A stretch of DNA of 64,000 nucleotides from Planctomycetota bacterium (GTDB lineage: Bacteria > Planctomycetota > UBA1135 > JACQFD01): the NCBI GenBank assembly GCA_016792805.1, contig JAEUHX010000034.1, forward strand, positions 62,001-126,000, in the 5' to 3' direction. The notes under the pieces were generated by a model. It saw nothing but the letters and a program-made list of their open reading frames with translations, was not told where the DNA came from and searched no databases. Every line of letters begins with the position of its first letter. The stretch's first letter is position 1. Of this stretch, positions 8,056-17,526 are shown piece by piece. The translations under genes were made by a program, and so were the position numbers.

Positions 8056-8892
8056 GTGACCTCCGACCCCCGCCCCCAATCGCCCGACGACGCTGCCGTG
8101 GAGCGCGAACTCGATCGGCTGCTCCGTGGCTTTGCCGCCGAGTCGGCGCGCGCTCCGATTCCGTCGGGACTCGCCCAGGCCGCGATGGCCGACGTGGCCG
8201 CGGAGACGGGGGTGATTCGGCCGGCGCAGGACGCCGCCCGTTGGCGCACCGCTCGACGGTGGTTTCCAACAGCGATCGGCGGCGGCGCCCTGCTCACGCT
8301 GGCGGCGTTCAGCGCTGGGATCTGGCTCGGGAGCGAAGTTGGCCGCGATGGGAGCTTGGCCCAGCAGCCGCGCATGGTTGCGCCGCTCGATCGCAGCTCC
8401 GGGACGCCGACTGGGCCGACCGGCGTCGACGCGGAGGGCGAGGAAAAGCCGGCCCCGTCGCGCTCGATCTACCGGCCGCAGTCGGGCGGCGGCTCGCCCG
8501 CCGACCGATTCGCCCGCTCACGCGACGGCCGGCGCTATGTGCGCCTCGAGTCGCGCGCCGCCGAGCTCGTGCGTCGCGCTGCGCCGCTCGAGGTCCTCGA
8601 GTCGGCCGTCGTCTCGGAGAGTTCGGCGTCCGAGGCCGGCGCGCGCGGCCCCAAGCCGCTGCCGCCGTCTCCGGAAGGTTATGAAACGCGCATCCTCGCC
8701 TTGAGCGGTGCCGAAGCGGCCGCGTTCTTCGGTGCCCTCGCAGAGCTGGAGCCAGCGCTCGCCGTCCCGCTCGTACTCGCCGAGGATGGGCTGCGACTCA
8801 TCAACGTCGGCGCCGCGCTCGAATCGAAGGACGAGGGAAAGTCCCTTCGAAGCGCCAAGGCCGTCGAGATTATCGCCTACCTGAAGCGTTAG
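8056..8892 (+). CDS. putative membrane anti-sigma factor
   Basis: A 278-residue protein starting at GTG 8056, 77 bases after the ECF sigma gene. Residues 1-70 form a charged cytoplasmic domain (helical, VERELDRLLRGFAAE), residues about 76-97 a membrane helix (IGGGALLTLAAFSAGIWLG), and the rest a periplasmic part with a Pro/Arg-rich linker and a C-terminal segment (RILALSGAEAAAFFGAL) that may be a small alpha/beta domain. No zinc-binding HxxxCxxC motif of classical anti-sigma factors is present, so the call rests on position and topology. No other function suggests itself. Confidence 0.65.
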   Translation: MTSDPRPQSPDDAAVERELDRLLRGFAAESARAPIPSGLAQAAMADVAAETGVIRPAQDAARWRTARRWFPTAIGGGALLTLAAFSAGIWLGSEVGRDGSLAQQPRMVAPLDRSSGTPTGPTGVDAEGEEKPAPSRSIYRPQSGGGSPADRFARSRDGRRYVRLESRAAELVRRAAPLEVLESAVVSESSASEAGARGPKPLPPSPEGYETRILALSGAEAAAFFGALAELEPALAVPLVLAEDGLRLINVGAALESKDEGKSLRSAKAVEIIAYLKR

Positions 8893-8974
8893 CGGCACGG
8901 GGAGCCGCGCGGGGCTCGCACGCGCCGCAAGCGCGCGAAGGGAGGCGCCGCCAGCGATCATCGGCACCCCCGAC

Positions 8975-10204
8975 GTGTCCGCCGGTCGCCGCAACCTCGC
9001 CGTCATCTTTCTTTCAAACGCCGTGGCGTCCATGGGGATGGCGGCGTTCCTGCCGGCATTTCCCATCATTCTGCCGAAGCTCGGGATCACTGAGCCGCAC
9101 GCCGTGAGCATGTGGACCGGCGTGCTCACTGCGGCCGCTCCGCTCTCGGCCGCGCTGTCGGGGCCGCTCTGGGGCGCGCTCGGCGATCGCGTCGGACGGA
9201 AAATGATGGTGCTTCGGGCACTGCTCGGTCTCGCGGTCTTCGTGGGCGTGATGACTTTTATAACGAACCCGTGGGTGCTGCTGCTGCTGCGCTTCGGGCA
9301 GGGGACGTTCAGCGGATTCATCGCGCCGTCGCTCACCTTTGTATCTGTGCATACAGATCCTGCGAAGCAGGGGCGCGTGGCAGCTTACTTACAGTTGGCA
9401 CTTCTGCTCGGTTCGATCGTTGGGCCGCCCCTCGGCGGAAAAATCCTCGATCACGGCAGCCCCGCGGGCGTCTTCGGCCTGGCGGCGATCTCTGCACTTT
9501 TCTCGGCAGCGGTCGTGGCTGTGCTCGCCCGCGAGACGGTGCCGCCAGCCATGCGGCCCGGCAGCGGAAGCAACCTTTCGGCGGCGACGCGCGACGCGAT
9601 CCGCGACGTGCGTCTCACGCTGGCGGAGCCGCTCGTCGTGCGGCTTCTCGTCGCCGTCTTTGCCGTGCGATTCGGCGTCTCGTGCGTCGAGCCGCTGTTC
9701 GCGAACGTCGCCCGCCGATACGAATCCACTTCTGTTTTTGTGCAAGAGAACTTCGGCCTCGCCAACGGAGCGCTCTACGCGGCTACTGGCGTCGGGAATC
9801 TGCTGGCGCTGCCATTCTGGGGCCATCGAGGGGACCGGTACGGACATCGCTCCACGCTTGTGCTTTCGGCCCTCGTGGCCGGCGTCTGCTATGCGCCGCA
9901 GGCGCTCGCGCCCGAGCCGTGGAGCCTTTTTGTGATTCGCCTCCTATGTGGGGTCTTCCTCGCGGGCGTCGTGCCCTCGGCCTACGGGCTCATGGCCGCC
10001 GAAACGCCGCTTGAGCGCCGCGGAAGTGCCTACTCGCTCACATTTTCCGCAATCGCACTTGCGAACTCTTTCGCGCCCGTCCTTGGCGGATTCCTGGTGG
10101 ACACCATCGGCATCGACTGGCTGATCGCGCTCTCGGCGCTGCCGATCGTGTTGGCGGGCCTGTGGGCCGCCCGCTGGCCGCGCCCCATCGTTGCAGGCGC
10201 TTGA
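8975..10204 (+). CDS. MFS transporter, drug/H+ antiporter-like
   Basis: A 409-residue inner-membrane protein with about 12 predicted helices. The MFS motif A between helices 2 and 3 is clear (GPLWGALGDRVGRKMM), with a second copy after helix 8 (PFWGHRGDRYGHRS). Helix 5 has the motif C-like GSIVGPPLGG typical of exporters of the DHA1/TetA group. The start is GTG at 8975, placing a short cytoplasmic segment ahead of helix 1. Substrate cannot be inferred; neighbours give no hint. Confidence 0.88.
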   Translation: MSAGRRNLAVIFLSNAVASMGMAAFLPAFPIILPKLGITEPHAVSMWTGVLTAAAPLSAALSGPLWGALGDRVGRKMMVLRALLGLAVFVGVMTFITNPWVLLLLRFGQGTFSGFIAPSLTFVSVHTDPAKQGRVAAYLQLALLLGSIVGPPLGGKILDHGSPAGVFGLAAISALFSAAVVAVLARETVPPAMRPGSGSNLSAATRDAIRDVRLTLAEPLVVRLLVAVFAVRFGVSCVEPLFANVARRYESTSVFVQENFGLANGALYAATGVGNLLALPFWGHRGDRYGHRSTLVLSALVAGVCYAPQALAPEPWSLFVIRLLCGVFLAGVVPSAYGLMAAETPLERRGSAYSLTFSAIALANSFAPVLGGFLVDTIGIDWLIALSALPIVLAGLWAARWPRPIVAGA

Positions 10205-10272
10205 CGAGCTAGCGCGCGCCGGGGATCCTCCGGAATCCTCGCCTTTGGCCGAGACGGGGAATCTACATTTCG

Positions 10273-10872
10273 ATGCAGCCCTGGATCGGATCGACGTTCT
10301 TCTTCATTGCGTTGGCGGCGAGCGTCGTGATTCGCGTACCCCACGATAAGCGGAGCCAAGCTGCCGGAGTCGCCGAGAGCCGGCGCGACCTGCGGGAGTC
10401 GCTCCTCCTGACCGGCGTGGCGATCGGCGGGCTTCTGCTGCCGCTCGCACACGTCGCGACCCACTTTATTGAGATTCCGGGCCTCTCGGCGGCGAGCTAC
10501 CCGCTCACTCCTGTGGCAATGGGAGCCGGAATCGGCGTCTGTTTTCTTTGGCTTTGGCTTTTCTATTTCGCCCACGCTGACTTGGGCGAGAACTGGTCTG
10601 TCACCCTGGAGCTGCGGAAGGAGCATCGTCTTGTAACGAGTGGCGTCTACTCGCGGCTGCGGCACCCGATGTACACGGCCATCTTCCTTCATGGACTCGC
10701 CCAAACCTTACTTCTCGCCAACTGGATCGCCGGTCCCGCCATGCTCGTTGCGTTCACCCTACTCTATGCGTTTCGTGTCGGCCGCGAGGAGCGCATGATG
10801 CGAGACCGGTTCGGCGCCGAGTACGAAGAATACGCGCGGCGCACACATCGCATCATTCCGGGATTACTGTAA
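10273..10872 (+). CDS. isoprenylcysteine carboxyl methyltransferase-like membrane protein
   Basis: A 199-residue protein with several membrane helices and the C-terminal signature of the ICMT/PEMT family: LVTSGVYSRLRHPMYTAIFL, then EERMMRDRFGAEYEEYARRT. The RHPMY and E-E motifs bind S-adenosylmethionine and substrate in known members. Bacterial versions methylate isoprenoid or phospholipid-like substrates, mostly uncharacterised. The ATG at 10273 fits the first helix. The 3' end overlaps the convergent hydrolase by 20 bases. Confidence 0.82.
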   Translation: MQPWIGSTFFFIALAASVVIRVPHDKRSQAAGVAESRRDLRESLLLTGVAIGGLLLPLAHVATHFIEIPGLSAASYPLTPVAMGAGIGVCFLWLWLFYFAHADLGENWSVTLELRKEHRLVTSGVYSRLRHPMYTAIFLHGLAQTLLLANWIAGPAMLVAFTLLYAFRVGREERMMRDRFGAEYEEYARRTHRIIPGLL

Positions 10873-11605
10873 CGTCGGATCCCGATAGCCGAACCGCCTG
10901 TGCGATCGACTCGACGGCGAGCCTCTGCTTCCAACGGGTGAGCCGATGGTCGCCATCATTGAAGAGACGCACTTCCACAAATGCGGGGCATCGTTGCGCG
11001 AAGCGCACGCTCTGGCGCCAATCGACGGCTTCGTCGCGCATGCCGTGCCACACGAGCATCGGGGTGCGCACGCGCGGCGCAATGCGCGCGGTCGTGGCCG
11101 TGCGCGCCGACGCGATCGCGGCGGCCGTCATCCCCTCAGGCCAGCGGCTCTTCGGGACTCGGCTCCATCGTTCGAAGAAGCCGAAGCCGGGAGCAATCGC
11201 CGTGATATGTGAAAAAGCATTCTGTTGTGACGCTGCAAATACGGCCATCGTGAGCCCTCCCAACGAGGAGCCGACGCCGATTACGGTCGGCGCGACCGAC
11301 CGTGCCATGGTGTGCGCCGCTCCGAGATCCACCACATGTCGAAGGAGCGTCAGGTCGCGAATGCTGCCGCTGCTCTCCCCGTGGCCGCGCGGATCGAACG
11401 CAAGCCAGGCGAGCCCCGCGTCTCGCGCCGCTTCGCGGTAGGCCTGCGCCTTCTCGCCATTGCGCACCGATGTGTAACCGGGCATGAAGAGCACGATCGC
11501 CTTCGGACGACGGCGGCTCGGAATCTCGAGGTCAACGGCGAGAGAGACCTCCTCGGACCGCTCGGAAGTGAACTTCAAAAAAAGCGGTCGCGGCTTGGTG
11601 GGCAT
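10853..11605 (-). CDS. alpha/beta hydrolase, lysophospholipase-like
   Basis: A 250-residue cytoplasmic alpha/beta hydrolase. Visible parts of the active site: VLFMPGYTS oxyanion strand, DPRGHGESSG, nucleophile in GVGSSLGG, acid in GMRDEAVDW and base in NDGDHRL. It fits the serine aminopeptidase S33/monoacylglycerol lipase group. It starts 6 bases after the stop of the Ser/Thr kinase gene, so it is probably the last gene of the nuclease-helicase-kinase-hydrolase operon. Substrate unknown. Confidence 0.85.
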   Translation of the reverse strand: MPTKPRPLFLKFTSERSEEVSLAVDLEIPSRRRPKAIVLFMPGYTSVRNGEKAQAYREAARDAGLAWLAFDPRGHGESSGSIRDLTLLRHVVDLGAAHTMARSVAPTVIGVGSSLGGLTMAVFAASQQNAFSHITAIAPGFGFFERWSRVPKSRWPEGMTAAAIASARTATTARIAPRVRTPMLVWHGMRDEAVDWRQSVRFAQRCPAFVEVRLFNDGDHRLTRWKQRLAVESIAQAVRLSGSDVTVIPE

Positions 11606-11610
11606 AGGAG

Positions 11611-14325
11611 CTACTTCTTCTCGGGACGCTTCGTGGGATCGGGGAGCTTCAGCATCTTCGCCGCCGACTGTGCGATCGACATAATCTCTTCATCTGTGTA
11701 AATCTTCTCGCCTGCGAGCGCCATGGCTTGGGCGAGGTCGGCCCGCGCATCCTCGAACCGGCGCAGGAGCGTATGCAGCCGCGACCGGAGAAGCAGCGAA
11801 GGGACGCTCGTCGGGTGCGTCTTCAAGAATCCGTCGATCGCCTGAAAGGCCTCCGGAATCTGTCCCGACATGCGCAAGACCTCACACTTGTTGTGGTACC
11901 CCCAGTGGTTGTCGGGTGCAACGGCGATGGCCTTCTCCGCCGCCTCGAGGGCGCCCTTGAAGTCGCCCATCTGAAGGAGCGTCGTCGAAATATTGAGATG
12001 CGAGAGCACGTCGTTCGGCGCCAGCTCGGCCGCGCGGCGCATATGCTCAAGCCCTTCAGGAAAGCGGTTCAGCTCCGTGAGCATGACCCCGAGGTTGGTT
12101 TGCGCTTGTGCCACCGCTGGGTCGAGGCGCACTGCTTCCTGAAGGGCAGGGAGTCCGTCCTCGTGGATTCCCGCTTCGCTCAGCATTCGGCCGTAGGCTT
12201 CATGCGTGTAGCCTTTTGTCGGTTTGAGCGTCAGCACGCCACGCCATACCCGCGTAAGCTCATGCAAGGGGCGCGGGCTTTGTTGCATGAGAACCAGGAT
12301 CAGCGAGATCTGGCAGGCGACATTCTGTGGATACCTTAACGCGGCGCCACGCATGAGCGTCAGCGCGGTCTTGGAACTCCCACGGCTTGCCAGCAAGTAG
12401 CTGAGCATGATCAGCGTCTGCGGCGGGAGGTCGAGCACGTTGGGTTCGGTCGCCATCGCGCGCAGCTGATCCAAGACCTCGGGCTCCCGTGAACCAAACA
12501 GATCCCGCAGCTGATTGCGTGTCGCATCCGGATCGGCGCGCCGTGCTATCGCGATGCACTTGTTTGAAAGCTCGTCGACGCCAGCCTTGAGCCGATCGAT
12601 CCGAAGCATGGCCCATGTATCCAGCGCGGATGCCAATTCGAATGTTACTCGTCGCCCGACGATCTTCGCGACGCAATGCTCCACCGGCATCGTCGCGATG
12701 TGCACTCCGAGCGTTTGGAAAGCGGCGTCGATCACCCGCTCTCGATCCGCGGGATCGCGGAAGATCGTTCCCGCTCGGCCGAAGGGAAGCGCGGCGCTCT
12801 CGATCTGTGAAACAACCGCCGTCTCCAGCTTGCGCTGCTCGATTTGTGAAACCGCCTCCGCGCGTCCTTGCTCCACGGTCGAGAGCATCGAGCGGATCTC
12901 CGCTGTCAGGGCATCGCCGACCGGCGCTTGCTTCACCACCGCGTCGGCCCGCTTCACGGCCGCGAGCGCGGCATCCCAGCCCTGAAGGTCGGGCTCCGGC
13001 TCTCGGCGAAGGCGCTCCTCGAGCACGCGCGCCTCCGAAAGGCTTCGGTTCGCCTCCTGCACGGCGCTCCCGATCCGCTCGCGGCGGTCCTGATCCACGA
13101 GCCAGAATCCCACAGCTCCGAGCACGACGGCGCCGACCACGGCGGTCGCGAGCCCCACAGTAAGCTTTCGCGCACGCCGCTCGAGCGTGGCGCGTCCCCG
13201 TGCCTCCGCAGCTTGGATTTGTGCTGTACGCGCGCGCTCCTCCGCCGAGCTCAGGTATTCTGTGATACTATGCAACAGATCCTTCGCCGAGGCAGGGCGT
13301 TTGGCCGGATCGGGCTCGAGCGCTTTGCGTGCGATCCCGCGAATCTCGGGGTCGGCACCGCAATTCTCGATGCGCTTCCACGCGTCCTCCAGCAACCCCT
13401 TGCGCGCGCGATCGAGGGCGGTTCGCGCGTCGCCTTCGTAGGGCGGCTTGCCCGTGAGAATCTCACACAGAATGCCTCCGAGAGCGAATACATCCGTGCG
13501 TGGATCGATGGAGTGAACTTCGCCCCACGCCTGCTCCGGCGGCATATACGAAGGCGTCCCGATGACGGAACCCGCCAGCGACGGCGTCGAGCGATCGGAC
13601 GCCTCCGGCGCAATCTCGATTTCTGTGGGGAGCGGCGTGAGCTGCTGGATCGGCCCCGTGGTTCCGACGAGCTTGGCGAGCCCCCAATCCACGACGTGCA
13701 CTTCTCCGAAGGCGCCCACCATCACATTTTCGGGCTTCAGATCGCGGTGAACAACGCCGCGGGAATGGGCGTAGGCGACCGTTTGGCAGACCTGCTCAAA
13801 AATACTGAGGAAGCGCCGCCGATCGTGATCGAGCGACGGCCGCTTGCGCAGAAGCTGCGAGAGCGTGCTTCCGCGCACGAGCTTCATGGCGATGAACGGC
13901 CGCCGATCAGTAAGGAGGCCGAGCTCATGCACGGGAACGATGCCGGGATGCTCAAGCTGGCCGCCGATTTGTGCCTCGCCCACAAATCGCCGAACTACCT
14001 CGGGGCGAGCCGCGCAGTCCTCGCGAAGCACCTTGATCGCGACGTCTCGGCCGAGGTCGGGGTCGTGGCCTCGATAGATCACTCCCATGCCTCCCCGGGC
14101 GATCTCCGCGAGAAGCCGATAGCCGGTCCGGAGCGAAGGGCCGGGACCTTCCCGATTCTCTTTCTGTTGTGTCGACCCCGAATCCGACACTGGAATAAGA
14201 GTGATTTTTGCGTCAAGCCCGAGTTCCTCTCGCACCATGTCCATGATGCTTTTCGAGGGAGGCTCGCCGGAATCGATGGAATCGCGCGGCTCGGGCGGCG
14301 GGTCGGGCGGCTTCGTCTCAGCCAT
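11611..14325 (-). CDS. Ser/Thr protein kinase with TPR domain
   Basis: A 904-residue membrane kinase. Residues 69-360 are the kinase: glycine loop ARGGMG (76-81), VAIK with Lys98, HRDLKPEN (193-200), and a DWG triplet (213-215) in place of DFG, a variant I associate with planctomycete kinases. A membrane helix lies around residues 390-412 (LTVGLATAVVGAVVLGA), then a coiled-coil-like linker. The last 300 residues hold TPR-like helical pairs (for example EAVRLDPAVAQAQTNLGVML and AAEKAIAVAPDNHWGYHNK). The start codon ATGG overlaps the end of the helicase gene by 8 bases, so translation is probably coupled. It presumably senses a signal outside or binds partners through the TPRs; the target is unknown. 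Confidence 0.92.
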   Translation of the reverse strand: MAETKPPDPPPEPRDSIDSGEPPSKSIMDMVREELGLDAKITLIPVSDSGSTQQKENREGPGPSLRTGYRLLAEIARGGMGVIYRGHDPDLGRDVAIKVLREDCAARPEVVRRFVGEAQIGGQLEHPGIVPVHELGLLTDRRPFIAMKLVRGSTLSQLLRKRPSLDHDRRRFLSIFEQVCQTVAYAHSRGVVHRDLKPENVMVGAFGEVHVVDWGLAKLVGTTGPIQQLTPLPTEIEIAPEASDRSTPSLAGSVIGTPSYMPPEQAWGEVHSIDPRTDVFALGGILCEILTGKPPYEGDARTALDRARKGLLEDAWKRIENCGADPEIRGIARKALEPDPAKRPASAKDLLHSITEYLSSAEERARTAQIQAAEARGRATLERRARKLTVGLATAVVGAVVLGAVGFWLVDQDRRERIGSAVQEANRSLSEARVLEERLRREPEPDLQGWDAALAAVKRADAVVKQAPVGDALTAEIRSMLSTVEQGRAEAVSQIEQRKLETAVVSQIESAALPFGRAGTIFRDPADRERVIDAAFQTLGVHIATMPVEHCVAKIVGRRVTFELASALDTWAMLRIDRLKAGVDELSNKCIAIARRADPDATRNQLRDLFGSREPEVLDQLRAMATEPNVLDLPPQTLIMLSYLLASRGSSKTALTLMRGAALRYPQNVACQISLILVLMQQSPRPLHELTRVWRGVLTLKPTKGYTHEAYGRMLSEAGIHEDGLPALQEAVRLDPAVAQAQTNLGVMLTELNRFPEGLEHMRRAAELAPNDVLSHLNISTTLLQMGDFKGALEAAEKAIAVAPDNHWGYHNKCEVLRMSGQIPEAFQAIDGFLKTHPTSVPSLLLRSRLHTLLRRFEDARADLAQAMALAGEKIYTDEEIMSIAQSAAKMLKLPDPTKRPEKK

Positions 14326-16060
14326 CGACTTCTATCTCCTTTTCGACCGAAGCTCCGTCGATGCGCGGCGTCTCGCGGTAGAGCGCCGCGAAAACCGACA
14401 GTGCGGGAACGTCCTCCAGCGTGCGCGCGCGAACGCGGAACGCGAGTGGGCTTGCCACAAGTATGCGCTTCGTGCGTGCGCGAGTCAGGGCGACGTTGAG
14501 CCGATTCGGGGAAAAGTAGAAATCCGTCTGCTCAGCGAGCCACTCGGGGTCGGAGGAAGCAAGCGAGATCAATACCACTTCTCGCTCGCGCCCTTGGATG
14601 CGCTCCACCGTCTCGACGAGCGGCCAGCTCGCCGGGCGGAAACCCCGGATCGCCGCGCGCCGCTCGAGCTCCTCACGAATCGCCATCCCTTGCGCGCGGA
14701 ACGGCGCGATGACAGCCAGCTCCTCGGCCGGAAGCCGGTGATGGGCCATGAGCTCAATTGAGAGCTCCGCAACGATCGCCGCCTCGCGCCGCGATCGCAT
14801 GGCGGCTCCGCGGTGGGGCACTTCGACGAGCACGGCAGGCCTCTGCGGGTCGAGCACATCCCGGAAGCGCCCGCCCGGAGCGAGCGCCAGACGGCGGCTT
14901 GAGGCTTCGGCCGACGGCTTCAGGTTGCCCGCGTAGAAAGCCCTCGACGGGAAGTCACAAATACCGGAGTTCATCCGATAAGTGGTTTCCAGCATCGTCG
15001 AGGGATAGCGCTCGACGAGATGCGCAAAGATCGATGCACGCCATTCTTCTGCATGCTCTCCAGCTACGACTGGAGGGAGCTGCGCATGGTCTCCCACAAA
15101 AAGCCATCGGGGGCCGAGACGCATGGCGCCGACAGCGTGGGGCAACGGAATCTGACCCGCCTCGTCGAAGACCACGCGGTCGAAGGTCGCGCGGTCGGCG
15201 GCACGACACGCGGCGTGGGTTGTCAATCCGACGATGGCGGGGCCCGTCGAGGCGCCGCGCTCTGCGGACGTCGTGCGGCGCACGCCGGCTGCGGCGAGCT
15301 CGGGCGCTTCCGAGCGCGACGAGTCGAGCTTCCACACCAGGCGCGGATCTGTGCGCTGCGCCGCGCGCACGAGCACTTGGTCGACGGCGCGATGTGTGTA
15401 GGCCACGACGGCGACGCGCTCGCGGCGCTCAGCGCACGCGGAGAGGATCTCGGCGAGGAGGCGCGTCTTTCCCGTTCCCGGCGGCCCCTGAATCATGTGT
15501 AACTTCGGGCGTGCGAATGCCCGAGCAAAGGCGGCGGCCTGCGTGCGATCGAGCCCGCGCCGGAATCCATCGATTTCCGCCTCGCGCCTCACCGCCTCGT
15601 CGTCGTCCGTGGAGAGCTTTCCCTCGAGACAGAGCGCGATCGGATGATTAGTCTTTGTATACACATCCTCGACGGCCAGCGCGAAGCGCTCGGCGAGGTC
15701 CATGGAGCGGCGGTCGAGCACGAGCTCGCGGCCAGCGCGCAGCGGCGAAGCTTCCTCGCGCCCGTCGAGTTCAAGGTGCAGCTGGCGCGCGGCACCGTCG
15801 TAGCGCACGAGCCGGACGGGGAGCCCTTCCTCGATGCGCACGCCATCGCCGAGCCAGAGGACGTCGCCCTCGCGGAATTTTGCAGAATGCTCACTCATCG
15901 CGACGGTGATGCGACCGCCGCCTTGCGATACCACAGAAAGTCCGGCGAGTGCCTCGCCGCATTCAACCCGTTCGGCCAGCGACAGCGCCCGCAGCTCCCG
16001 CTCATAGCGCCGCTCCGCGAGCCGCTCGCGCTGGAGATAGCGAAGGAGCGGCTCTCTCAC
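14318..16060 (-). CDS. SF1 DNA/RNA helicase, Dna2/Upf1-like
   Basis: A 580-residue helicase. All core motifs are readable: I QGPPGTGKTRLL, Ia VAYTHRAVDQVL, II VVFDEAGQ, III FVGDHAQLPPVV, V VERIQGREREVVLISL, VI NRLNVALTRART. An N-terminal beta-barrel region (REGDVLWLGDGVRIEEGLPV) is typical of the IGHMBP2/Dna2/Upf1 group. The start is a GTG at 16060 whose last bases form the TGA of the upstream nuclease (GTGA overlap); the open frame continues much further upstream, but that part only mirrors the nuclease gene. In TM0106-family proteins, nuclease and helicase are commonly one chain; here they are two coupled genes. Confidence 0.88.
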   Translation of the reverse strand: MREPLLRYLQRERLAERRYERELRALSLAERVECGEALAGLSVVSQGGGRITVAMSEHSAKFREGDVLWLGDGVRIEEGLPVRLVRYDGAARQLHLELDGREEASPLRAGRELVLDRRSMDLAERFALAVEDVYTKTNHPIALCLEGKLSTDDDEAVRREAEIDGFRRGLDRTQAAAFARAFARPKLHMIQGPPGTGKTRLLAEILSACAERRERVAVVAYTHRAVDQVLVRAAQRTDPRLVWKLDSSRSEAPELAAAGVRRTTSAERGASTGPAIVGLTTHAACRAADRATFDRVVFDEAGQIPLPHAVGAMRLGPRWLFVGDHAQLPPVVAGEHAEEWRASIFAHLVERYPSTMLETTYRMNSGICDFPSRAFYAGNLKPSAEASSRRLALAPGGRFRDVLDPQRPAVLVEVPHRGAAMRSRREAAIVAELSIELMAHHRLPAEELAVIAPFRAQGMAIREELERRAAIRGFRPASWPLVETVERIQGREREVVLISLASSDPEWLAEQTDFYFSPNRLNVALTRARTKRILVASPLAFRVRARTLEDVPALSVFAALYRETPRIDGASVEKEIEVDG

Positions 16061-17526
16061 GGCGAGTCCTGTAGTCCGGCGGCGGCCGGAGCGGAAGCTA
16101 CAGTCCCCTCGGGACTCACAGAAACAGCGGAGCTTGCGGCGCCGTCGGATTGCCACGCCCGCGCGGCTGCGAGCCGCACCCGCCGGACGAGGAGAATACG
16201 CTCGGCGAGGGCGCGGCGTATCTGTGGACTCTGGTCGTCCGTCTCGGCGGAGTGAGGTTCGACGGACTCGGGCGCCGTGCCGAGCAGCGCTTGCGCGACG
16301 CGATCGAGGTCGTATCGCAGGATGGGCAGCACGAGCGAGCTGCGAATCCCCACTTGTACGTCGTGCAGCCGGGCGAACACCTGCGGCAGCGGATCGTTGA
16401 GCTTTCCGTGGCGTGCGTCGAGCTGGGCCAGCGTGTCCGGCAGTTCGGCGCCGAAATGATAAATCGGCGCGTCGCGGTCGAGCGACAGCGAAGACAAGAA
16501 TCGGCGGTAGGCGGGACCTTCTTCCTCGGGATTCTGTGCAGACTCGTGAATCCACTGTTCCTGAAATCCGTTGCCGGCTGCGATGGTTCGGTACGCGAGG
16601 AACTCTGCCACATGGCCGCGTATCGGATGGCGCGCGAACTCCGCTGCCACGGCGATGCGCGCCGCCTTCCAGGGGAGCGGCGCGAGGCGATGGGGGGCGC
16701 GGTCGAGGAGCGCGCGCGCCTGGAGCCGGAGCCGCCGCAGCGTCTCGCGCGGAAGCTCCGTGCGCGCGGCGAGCTGTGCCGGCTCGATGCAGGCGAGCTG
16801 GGCGATATTGTGAACTCCCACTTCTTCGAGTGCCTCGCGGCGCGCAGGAGAGATCCCGTGCACGAGAGAGAGGTCGCCGCGCGCCTCGAGTTCCGGAAGA
16901 CACACTCCGCGCCACGCACATCCATGGCAGTGAACATGAAACGCGGCGCGCGGCTCGTGGCGGCGCTCGCGCATGGCTTCGACCTCTGCGGCGGCCTCGC
17001 GGTAGAACGGCTCCACGTCGTCGAGCTGTACACGCTCTTCGCGCCCATCGCCGAGAAGTAAGAATGCAGTTTTTGGCCCGTCGGACTGAGAGGCAGCCAA
17101 CAGATCTGCGTAAAACGCGAGCTGCATCGCGTGCTCGAGCTTCGCCCTCGAGGAGGCCTTGATGTCGCCGAGGAGGTAGCGCGGCGTCCCGCCGCCGTCG
17201 GCGCGGCGCAGCAGGTCGGGCTTTCCGACGCGATGCTCGCCGAGGAGAACACCTTGATAAATGAGCGGCGCACCCGAGCCCATGAGTTCGCGCGTCGCGC
17301 GCTCGCCCGCTTCGAAATCGTTCGCGGGATAGTGAGGTTCCACGACGTCGAGCTTCGCAACTATTTCGCGCTCGTGTCGCCGCCCCTGGGCCATGCGAGC
17401 GGCGGCGGCCGCGTCGGGCGGGAGCTTGCGCGCCGGGTCCTCGTGAAAATCGAGCCACACCCAGCGCGAGCACCGCTCGCGTTGAAACAGATGGGTGCCG
17501 GTGATGGGGCGAAGCTTGCGGGGCAC
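16057..17526 (-). CDS. TM0106-family RecB-like nuclease with Fe-S cysteines
   Basis: A 489-residue protein. The N-terminal half is a PD-(D/E)XK nuclease of the Cas4/Dna2 type: GKPDLL, then LGDIKASS and the Q-x-x-x-Y motif MQLAFYADLL. One cysteine before it (LFQRERCSRW) and three after it (CHGCAWRGVC) would bind a 4Fe-4S cluster. A helix-hairpin-helix-like segment follows (VHNIAQLACIEPAQLA), and the last 170 residues resemble the degenerate RNase H-like domain of the family (IYHFGAE, SSLVLPILRYDLDRVAQ). I chose the GTG at 17526; a TTG at 17622 would overlap rsgA. It ends in a GTGA overlap with the helicase, suggesting a two-subunit nuclease-helicase for DNA repair or defence. Confidence 0.82.
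   Translation of the reverse strand: MPRKLRPITGTHLFQRERCSRWVWLDFHEDPARKLPPDAAAAARMAQGRRHEREIVAKLDVVEPHYPANDFEAGERATRELMGSGAPLIYQGVLLGEHRVGKPDLLRRADGGGTPRYLLGDIKASSRAKLEHAMQLAFYADLLAASQSDGPKTAFLLLGDGREERVQLDDVEPFYREAAAEVEAMRERRHEPRAAFHVHCHGCAWRGVCLPELEARGDLSLVHGISPARREALEEVGVHNIAQLACIEPAQLAARTELPRETLRRLRLQARALLDRAPHRLAPLPWKAARIAVAAEFARHPIRGHVAEFLAYRTIAAGNGFQEQWIHESAQNPEEEGPAYRRFLSSLSLDRDAPIYHFGAELPDTLAQLDARHGKLNDPLPQVFARLHDVQVGIRSSLVLPILRYDLDRVAQALLGTAPESVEPHSAETDDQSPQIRRALAERILLVRRVRLAAARAWQSDGAASSAVSVSPEGTVASAPAAAGLQDSP

Noticed and set aside
12868..14499. 543-codon plus-strand frame
   Set aside because: Antisense to the kinase gene; no domain and no codon bias of its own.
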